Source: Prostheceraeus crozeri
Lineage: Eukaryota > Platyhelminthes > Polycladida > Euryleptidae
Assembly (NCBI GenBank): GCA_907163375.1
Contig: CAJQUW010000498.1
Span: forward strand, 62,001 to 126,000
Reading direction: 5' to 3'
Length of the DNA: 64,000 nt
A program made the position numbers and the translations under genes. Under the pieces are notes generated by a model. The model saw only the letters and a list, made by a program, of their open reading frames with translations. It was not told the origin of the DNA and ran no database searches. Positions 55,735-64,000 of the stretch are shown piece by piece; positions within the stretch are counted from its first letter, which is position 1, and every line of letters starts with the position of its first letter.

Positions 55735-58700
55735 CCTTTTCCTCAACCCATGATACAGAGCAGCTTTTGATTCTTCCTGTGAATCGTCAATAGATTTCTT
55801 CACTGCTGAAAATTGCTCAGCGTATAGTAGTTTATATTCACATTCCCCAGCGTACTGTTACGAATTGTAGACACACTTGCCGGAGGCCAGTAGCTTACAA
55901 GGAGGACTCGCTGTGCTGAAGCCTTGAAAAGTCCATTTTCGTCGATTAAAAAAAACATGTCAGCTCAGCTTCCTCAAAAGTTTTACGAAAGTGTTCTTCT
56001 ACTCGATGAATACAATCAGCAAGACATAGCAAGACATACTTTAACAATATGCACGAATAAGTGCACGAAATTTCAATATGATATCAGTTTGTAATCATGC
56101 ATAAGGCAATGATCATGAAACCTTACAAATACGCGATGCATGTTGTATTTTGTCTGTAAAATAAGTATTAGAGATCTTATCTAAAATGGACCGGGGGAAG
56201 TTCGGTCCACTTTTCAGCTTCTAAAGTATTTCTCTCATCGTCATGCATTTCATTTTCCGAAATAATTAAGATGTGCACTCTGTAGTGGTGGCATTCATTT
56301 GCTTTAAATCGCTCATTCTCTTACTATAGCAATTCAAAATTATAATCTTCATTTTTGACAGATTCTTGACATTTTTGAAATTTTGACGAAATTTATTTTT
56401 GGCTGTAAATTTTCTTAGTGACTGCTATTTACGTGCCAAACTGATTGAATGCGTTGAACAGTAACTTATGAGCACAAATAGATTGATTAGATCAGTTTGT
56501 GAAAAGAATGCAACTCAAGTAGAAGTACATGTATTTGAAATGTGGTGGATTTTCCTTCAAGGGTAACCATTCCAATGCAATTTGAAGTGGTATTTTACAA
56601 TTCTAAGTAACTTCAAATGCGAAATTAAGATGGGTTTACAGATAGGCCTACCCAAAGAATTGCAATGATCAGGAGAAGACATAAAATTGACTATTTGCAT
56701 GTGCCAGTCCTAAAAATTTTGACAAGTAGTATTTGCAAAACATTAAATTTTTTAATTTTTTTTAAACAAAAAATTTACAATACTCTATTCATGCATAGGC
56801 TTATAGTATGATAGATTGTCATGATATGATTTACGGAGTCATAACTATGTAATGGCCTAATACTGACCTCAAATTGAAAATTAATTCATTTTGTTGAAAG
56901 TGCTTGCAAAAGGAGCAAAATTCGGACTTTCGAATCAGCCTATTGATGTTGTCAAATTTCAAAAAAATGAAGTAGGACTAAAATAAAGAACACATAAAAA
57001 TCCCGCATATAAAGACAGCCGTCATATCAGGACATTTCTGATTATTCCAGGGTCTTCCACGATTTCGTCTGTGAATAATGTTTATTAAGAAACGGTGGTA
57101 GGCTTCCACAAATAAATTGTTGTAAGAATAGATATTTTATTTTGAACAACTTGCATGGTTACAAATAGTGGCATCGGAAAGAGATTCTATCAGTGAATGA
57201 AATATTTTAGGTAAAAATGGATATGAAATGCAGCAATTACATTCAAGAGTTTTTAAATGAATCGTTGGATGTCATTCCTTCACTTTTTAATTGGCAGCGA
57301 GTAATAGGATTTCTTGTACAAATATGCAGCGAACATCAACACGAGTTTGGGATGTATTCACCAAAACTCTCAGCTAGAGATTGCATTAAACCTTTCAAAT
57401 CATTCGGGAGAAGCAGTCAACAAGAACTTTCATTCCTCCAAACACGCAGCACGTAACAGCCACTGTCTGTCAAATACAATGCCCATCAACGTTTGCCGAC
57501 AACTTGTTGGAAAAGACAATTGGAAAATTATCTTCTTTCTTGCAGATTTCCCACCGCGACATATTTGCAAACCTTCAACTTGTTTTGTCACCTACTCTGA
57601 GAGCAGCTCACTATAGAATATGTATTGTCAGTCTTATTCGCGTCACTTCACTCTCAGATTTTCCCCAATTCGTGCGAAAACTGCCTCAGCAAAGTACCCA
57701 TCACGCGCGCACTTATACTCTTCATAGTAACGTGATGGTTTACGTCAGCGTCCCTCAACTCGAATGTGATTTTTTCATCAGAAATTGATGCAAGGCTCAA
57801 GTGATCGAAATTTTCATTGACGCGGGAGTTGACTTCATGCACTGAGGGTACCATGAGAAATTAAAACTTAGCTAAATGCATGCATGATATTCAATCTTCT
57901 GCGATGTTCATCACTGAGCAAATATATACACTTTTTTGTAATCCAATACTTTCAGTCTGAAATATCGGAAATTTAATCTGTGTACGACATTGAAAGCATA
58001 TTAATGATAAGATTGTAAATTTTCTATACAACGATACTTATGAAGAGAAGGAAGCATGATATTGATCACAATTGCTTCTCAAAATATTGAAATGATCGAA
58101 TGAAAATCTTTAAAGGGAATTGCAGAGTAGTAGGCTGTGTGATGAGAGGATGATGGTGCATGGGCATTTCTCTCTCAACGCATAGACTGCAAACAATAGT
58201 TTGCACAGAGTATGAGAGAACTAAGTGAAAGTAAAATGCGCTCAGTTGGGACTCAAACTCTCAACCTCAGTTCTGTTGACGCACCAATTCATGAGATGCA
58301 CAATTAGCAGCTAAGGTTTGCTTCTGCAAGTGATTCGCTAAATAATATATAACACACTGCTGACATTTTGTCCAAGGTGGCGGACAAGTAGTAATTGCAA
58401 AATAATGCTGCTTTTTGCAAGCGCAATATTAAAATAATAATTAAGTGTTGAAATGTTTAATCACCGTATTCAATTTTTTTCTTGTGAAAAAAGCTGATGC
58501 TATTAGAAAGTTTATACATCGAAGATAATCATCAAAGAAATAGCTATGTAAATTTCATGTAGCATTATTTTCAAAATTGAAAACTAGCATTTGATCCAGC
58601 ACGGTAATGTGCCTGCTAGTGATTTTTCTAGACATTGCTACAGAAAATGACTTCGTGACTATGGTAGCGAGCACTATGGGTATTATCATTATTAATACTG

Positions 58701-61684
58701 AAAAAACTGGTTTCTAAACTCTCGCTATGTCAAAAGGGTAATGCTATCTTAGTACTTGAGTAGTTGCTATGTGTATTATTGCGGCCCTTGGTTTCAAACC
58801 GAAGACTTTGCAATTCTAAATGCTCAGCACAAAGGAATGAGAGTGGGGGTATGAAAACTCGGCCTCAACAAAGGCGTTCACCTAATGTATATGGCTTCCG
58901 AGTATAACAATGTTTCTTTTCTTATTGTCCTACCAGCTTGATCGAAGAGGAAAATCGGATTTCTATGGTAGAAGCTGTTTATAGGACTTCATGATTCAGT
59001 CACTTTCTATGCTTAAGACATATAGTCCGAGATCTACCGACATTTTCTTCCTAAATTCGCGCACGAGCTTCTCATCATTTTTCATCTGCAGACTGTCACC
59101 CAACATCAGTAGAACGACAATTCTTAAGTTGTGGTTTTCCCGTCGTCTTGCGAGTTACAGAGCGTCAAACATCACAAAGTTCCCTTTGTTTACGCAGATC
59201 CATGTACTTCCGAGTTTGATACACTCAATAACGTAATGATGGAACATTCATCTAAAAATCAAAACGAAATTTACCATTTTTATGATAGCACTTTTAGGGC
59301 AAAATTCTCCATCAGTGGGCAGAAATACGACATTCCTCGTAACCGGTAGCTTGACCGATTTGTTGTTGAAGATGACCAAAACTTCATGACAAAAGATAAA
59401 CAAACAGACTGTCCAGGTCAAAAAATGAATTTCACAGAATTTATATTAGTGAATGTCTAGTACAGCGAGAATAATTGACATCTCCGTGAAGATATCTATG
59501 TTTTAGACAACACTGCTAAGTGTCAGAGCCGAGGTAAAACACAGTAAATCCCATATTATGCAACTGTTTTGTTGGAATCTCATTCAAAGCGCGTAAAGGA
59601 CGTAAGGGGCACGGATGAAAAAAGCTACCGGTGTTATGATGTTCTTTTCCCCCACTATAAATTGCTGTCCGGTAAAAGTATGTCAGAAAACCGTTATTTC
59701 TTAATTTCCCCTTCAGAAAAAGAGACGCGTGCGTGCAAACTCAGTAGAGTCTCCTGTAAACCACAGGCCTTGATATATCAGTATTGCAACTTCAGTTCAA
59801 AGGGGAGGGGGAAAGTGAATAGCACGGAGACTAAGAGACAACTTCCAAAAATTGCAACTGCCCTTCTCACGGAAATTCTAAGCTATATTACATTTCCGCA
59901 GGGGAACGTAAGAAGAGTAATACCGGTATTTGCGGCAATATCAAGTAAACAGAGGAGTATGTACTGCACTGTCTATCGGTCAAATATCCCAGTGATTGAT
60001 TGGATAACTATGCAGCACTGCACTGGTGTTATTTGATGATGCTGCTTCAATTAACACTGATGAATATGTGTTTTATAGCAGCACAAGGCATATGCTCAAG
60101 AAAGAAAACTTATTCAAAAGAATTATCAATTTTTGAAGAGCAGCTGCATGATGGGCCATTTAAGATAGAATCCGAAAATTGCATGTGGAATCTTTTAGAG
60201 GCATGCTGCCAGGGATCGCTTGCAATGAGTTATAAAAATCAAACATGCAGAACATGTGAACGAAAATCGTAAATCAGGGGTCACAAGATCAACTTTTGTA
60301 GTCTTGTCTAATGCGGTTTGTTGACATTGCTAGCGTTCATATTCATTAATAATTATACAAGTGACATCTCTCAAGTGGATTTTGCTCTGTGTGAAAATGT
60401 TGGATTACACGGCCTCAACCAGACTGGTGCCATCCTAGTTATCTATTGTCCTCTCTCGGTTTGTATAGCTTTTGATATTCGACCTCTATGGTTATTTCTC
60501 CGAAGGCGCAATTAGCCATATAAATTTGTAAACCAAAAACGTCATACTTCATTTAAGAATATCTTACATTTTACTCATGTAAAATACATAACTCTTACAT
60601 TTTGTCAATGTTCAGTTCATATTTTATCTTTTATTATGCATTATATATGCACTTTAAAATGTTCGCACACGCATTCATATCGATTTCATCACTGAGATTG
60701 CAAAGTTTGCACCGCCTGTCTAATTACGTCATAGAACTGCATTAACTGCTAGAAGCAGTTGTATTATCATATCACATCACTTGTTGTATTTCATCCAAGA
60801 GAACAAGTGAGTCAATTGAAAATATGACGTTTTTGGTTTACAGCTTGGATTTTGATATTTCGGTATATTTTGCGTGCTTCAAGTACACACTAACTGTCTT
60901 CTATGCTATCAAATCTTTGTAGCACAGTCCTAATCGGATACTCTGACTTCATTGTCGCATCGGAAGAGAATACTAAAAGCAATAGCGCTTGTAAATCATG
61001 ACTGTAAATATATTTATTATTTTGACATGTCTGTTTCTATCCAACTGAATTTGAAAGTGGATAATGTCCGCAAACACTCATCACGACGCAAAAGGTCGAT
61101 TAACAGTAAAAACAAACTCATAGCTCATGACCGAAATCCAACTCTGTTATGAAGGAAGGGAATTCTTCATCATGTGAGCACATCAGTGTTCTCATGAATA
61201 GCTCAGGAATGCGTTTCACCCGATTATCAAAGTAGCAAGTGTTTCGTTGTTCATAATAGATAAACTTTCATGATATTCAAATTTTTCCAATTTTTAGAAG
61301 ATAAAGAAAACCGAATTTCACCACGATAAAGCGATTATTATCCAGATTTTGACATCGCAAAACTTTCCGCTTAACCCTTTGAGTGTGGGATTGTTAGGAA
61401 ACTGGTAACTTGAATCGTTTTTATCATCGGGTTCACATCATATCGTCAGCATGCAACCTACTGAGCGCAGCATGCAACCTTGATTCCTGAGTCACGTATC
61501 ATTACATATTTCGTAACAGAGACCAACATCCTTGGGACGAGGGAGTACTCTGTGGCAATCAAGGGATAGTCTGTCAGAATGTTTCGTGCAGAAAGAAGCT
61601 TCATGCGTCTCATATTCATGAGCGGAACCTTAAAGTAAAAAGTAGTCATTTGCAGAGTTCGACCTCCATCACATTTTAATTAAA
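55735..61684. other. Intergenic, no supported gene
   Basis: Several open frames occur (57217-57456, 57504-57788, 59569-60036 of 155 codons, 60000-60272), but none shows a domain, a conserved start or splice pattern that I recognise. TTTGAGTCCC near 58245 and GGTTTGAAACC near 58790 (minus) look like tRNA B boxes without a convincing A box, so I do not call SINEs. Confidence 0.5.
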
Positions 61685-62166
61685 GTCGAGGTCACGGCTA
61701 TTCTGTCGAGGTCCAGGTCAAGATCGAGGTCAGAGATGTATATTGATGTCGAGGTTAGGGATTTCTACCGAGCTCGAGGTCAGGAGTTTTTATTGGAGTC
61801 GAGGTCGGGGATTTCTATCGAAGACGAGGTCGGGGCCTTCTGTGGAGGTCTAGTTGAGAGATTTCTATCGAGGTCAAGGTCGAGGTCAGGGATTTCTATC
61901 AAAGTCGAGGTCAAGGATATCTGCTGAGGCCTAGGTCAGAGACTTCTATCGAGGTCAAGGATCTCTATTGAAGTCGAGGTCAGGGTTCATTCAATCGAGG
62001 TCAAGGTCAGAGATTTCCATCGATGTCAAGGTCAGGGATATATATCGACGTCTAGGTCAGAGACTGCTATCGAGGTCGAATTCATGGATTTCTATCGATT
62101 TCAAGGACACGCATTTCTACAGAAGTGAAGGTCACGGATTTCCATCGACGTTGATGCCAGGGATTC
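61685..62166. repeat. GAGGTCAAGGTCAGGGATTTC minisatellite-like array
   Basis: About 480 bp of degenerate, irregular units of roughly 25-36 bp built on TCGAGGTCAGGGATTTCTAT with many variants. The two long open frames in it (61736-61927, 61968-62345) are consequences of the repeat and give repetitive peptides (SRSGISI, RSEISID). Related words occur near 24.3, 24.7 and 47.4 kb. Confidence 0.85.
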
Positions 62167-63054
62167 ATGTCATTCCCATTAAGGAAAACTGCATCCCAGC
62201 CAGAGTTTTGAATGAGTCTAAAAATTCTGAATCGCCTCAGGACCATTTGGAAAAAACCCTAACTGGCCGTGGCCCGTTTTATCGGGAATATTCAGTCCCT
62301 TGCGTGTCCAGACCATGTCATTTCCGCCCACTCGCCCCGCATTGACAGGCAAGCGATATTTAGGACATGCCTATCACTTACACAGTGACTAGCTACATTG
62401 TATGTACAAATACATTCATGGTTCTAATCAATTTCTAATATTTGAGTCTGGAAAACTTGATGAGCTTGCGCTATATTTTCGTCAAAAGCTAATCATGTTC
62501 TACAATATAAAGTTTTCGGTAGTGGATAACGAAACGGTAAGTATATTCAATGAAAAGATGATGTAGCCACTTCTAAATCTTCCCAAATTTCAAAATTTCA
62601 ATCTTTCTAAATTTGGTTACCAATAATTGCACATGTACTTTTGAGACTCCTATATTATTTATGGATTTCTAATCCTGCGCATCCTAATTCGTTTCTAATG
62701 TTTGAATTTCATATTTTGCGCTTATTGTTTTGTATTCAGACACAGAATTTTTGTAACTCAATTTCACTTTCTATCGAATTTATTGAATGAATAAATAGGA
62801 AAGGGGCAAGGTAGAGTAGATAAAGCGAAGAGAATGAATGATATACAGTAGACTGCACGGATGCATGAAAAGTGTGAGACAAACTCAATACTCGCATGGT
62901 TCGAGGGGTGTGATATGGCTGTGACTGTAGCGGGTAGAATCGTAATGCGTGCGCTGTCGTACTTGATGTCATTGATGTCAAAGCTGCTTCTACCTGTTGA
63001 AATACCATTACGTCTTCAAATTGGATAAAAGTATTTTCGAAGTGGGCTGGTCCG

Positions 63055-63835
63055 TTTTAAGTAACTTCAATTTAATCAACTGAAACAAAAATAATTTAAT
63101 TAGGTGATCTGTGGAACAAGTTAGTCAAAGAAGCTTCATTTAGCCAAAGTATTTATGAAATTAGTCTATGAAAATTTCTGATTGTCAAGTGGAATCAATT
63201 TAATCTCTCTCATTTGATTAGTCAATTTAATCAAGGTAAGAACAAATTCTTCTTCCATGAACATCTTGCTTTAATAAGTAAGTTAGAATATATTTTCAAT
63301 TCATGAGTAGCATCTCTTCGAATAAATGAAGGCATGTATTTCATTACAGGGACACAAAAAATGCACTTCCAAACGATTACAACTGGTAGATGGTTTTACA
63401 GCTCTCAAGTGACAACCTGGGTTCTTCACTGATGTAGCTAAGCTAGCGGGAAGATTTTAATCATATAGCCCTATGTCATCTTAGGTTTTGGGTTGCGTCA
63501 AATTTCGCTGAACAGATATGCTTTAAATCCGGATCCAGCCATCTCAGAGTCAGTTAGTGGATACGGGAGATACCACAATTTGCCGTCACAGTTACCTTAA
63601 CTTGCATAATATACCTTTGCAATTTCTATTTTGGCAAAAGTAGCTTCAATTTGGTTTTAATAAGCTCTAATGGTCAAAATAACTTCATTTTCGGCTTGTA
63701 TAAGTAACGTCTATTCGGTCATTGGTAAGTGATATCAATTTAGTCAAAGTAAGCAGCTGGGTTGTTTTGCCTATGGAAGACGTAATCAATTCAGTCAAAG
63801 TGACTTCAACTTGATCATTATTCATAATCTCAGCA
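63055..63835. repeat. Degenerate TCAATTTAGTCAAAGTAA-word repeats
   Basis: Words such as TTCAATTTAATCAA, TTCATTTAGCCAAAG, TCAATTTAGTCAAAGTAAG and TCAATTCAGTCAAAGTGAC recur irregularly at roughly 20-60 bp. It is very diverged, with no coding. Confidence 0.45.
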
Positions 63836-64000
63836 ATTCAGTGCTTGAATTCAGCAAACATCCGAAAGCATGTCCAGTAGAGGCGTCTATCGAACAGTTT
63901 CAAACGTTGATAGGAACGTTTGATCAATGCCTTTACCGAAAGTCGAGATTATCAAGTGTTGGCAACAAGCTTGAACATCCCTCGTCAAACCGCATGTACG

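Noticed and set aside
55425-55803. Frames on both strands with similar peptides
   Set aside because: Products of the inverted-repeat hairpin.
58140-58810. Possible minus-strand tRNA-derived SINEs
   Set aside because: B box-like words are present, but no convincing box A and no second copy.
59569-60036. 155-codon open frame
   Set aside because: No ATG at its start and no recognised motif. It could be a decayed repeat protein, but I cannot support it.
61736-62345. Two Arg/Ser/Ile-rich open frames
   Set aside because: Forced by the minisatellite unit, with no start context or conserved domain.
1-64000. CRISPR arrays, bacterial operons, rRNA or canonical tRNA genes
   Set aside because: None seen. 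The spliced gene and LINE/SINE content are eukaryotic, and the tRNA-like stretches are SINE or LINE parts.

Overview
The window is AT-rich animal nuclear DNA: introns with GT/AG borders, long introns, and many degraded eukaryotic transposons (LINEs, tRNA-derived SINEs, hAT, piggyBac, a tyrosine-recombinase element, fold-back repeats). The mix, and an over-used palindromic octamer TAGGCCTA, suggest a marine invertebrate (perhaps a non-vertebrate deuterostome or a lophotrochozoan). I cannot place it further. All homology calls were made by eye, without a database search.

The one clear host gene is on the + strand: the last four exons of a LAP-family (ERBIN/LRRC7-like) scaffold protein. They lie at 2906-3410, 6538-6708, 19299-19684 and 31363-31560, with phases that join perfectly into 419 residues. 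A disordered tail with six GY-centred motifs leads to a C-terminal class I PDZ domain split by the last intron. The upstream LRR exons must lie before the window. The intron at 3411-6537 holds two tandem 42-bp exon-like units in the correct phase.

The two large introns (6709-19298 and 19685-31362) are full of mobile DNA: two SINEs, a LINE ORF1 remnant, two LINE 3' fragments in opposite orientation, tandem repeats, and a 1403-bp hAT-type element with an 8-bp target duplication. They also hold a cluster of hairpins around a Crypton-like tyrosine-recombinase pseudogene.

Downstream of the host gene the window is almost all transposons. There is a complete but mutated piggyBac (34971-37805, TTAA on both sides). 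A 5.9-kb region flanked by inverted repeats (40142-46070) holds a hAT transposase remnant plus the wreck of an unrelated repetitive gene. A nearly intact two-ORF LINE lies at about 48046-51737. Next come a remnant of an unidentified repeat protein, a 0.7-kb fold-back element, a 472-bp inverted-repeat element, a 240-bp hairpin, and then mostly featureless DNA with a minisatellite at 61.69-62.17 kb.

The best candidates for something undescribed are (1) the tyrosine-recombinase element with exact 19-bp inverted repeats and nearby GC-capped hairpins that share a conserved mismatch, (2) the duplicated cassette exons, and (3) the repeat-protein family seen at 11.3 and 51.9 kb.
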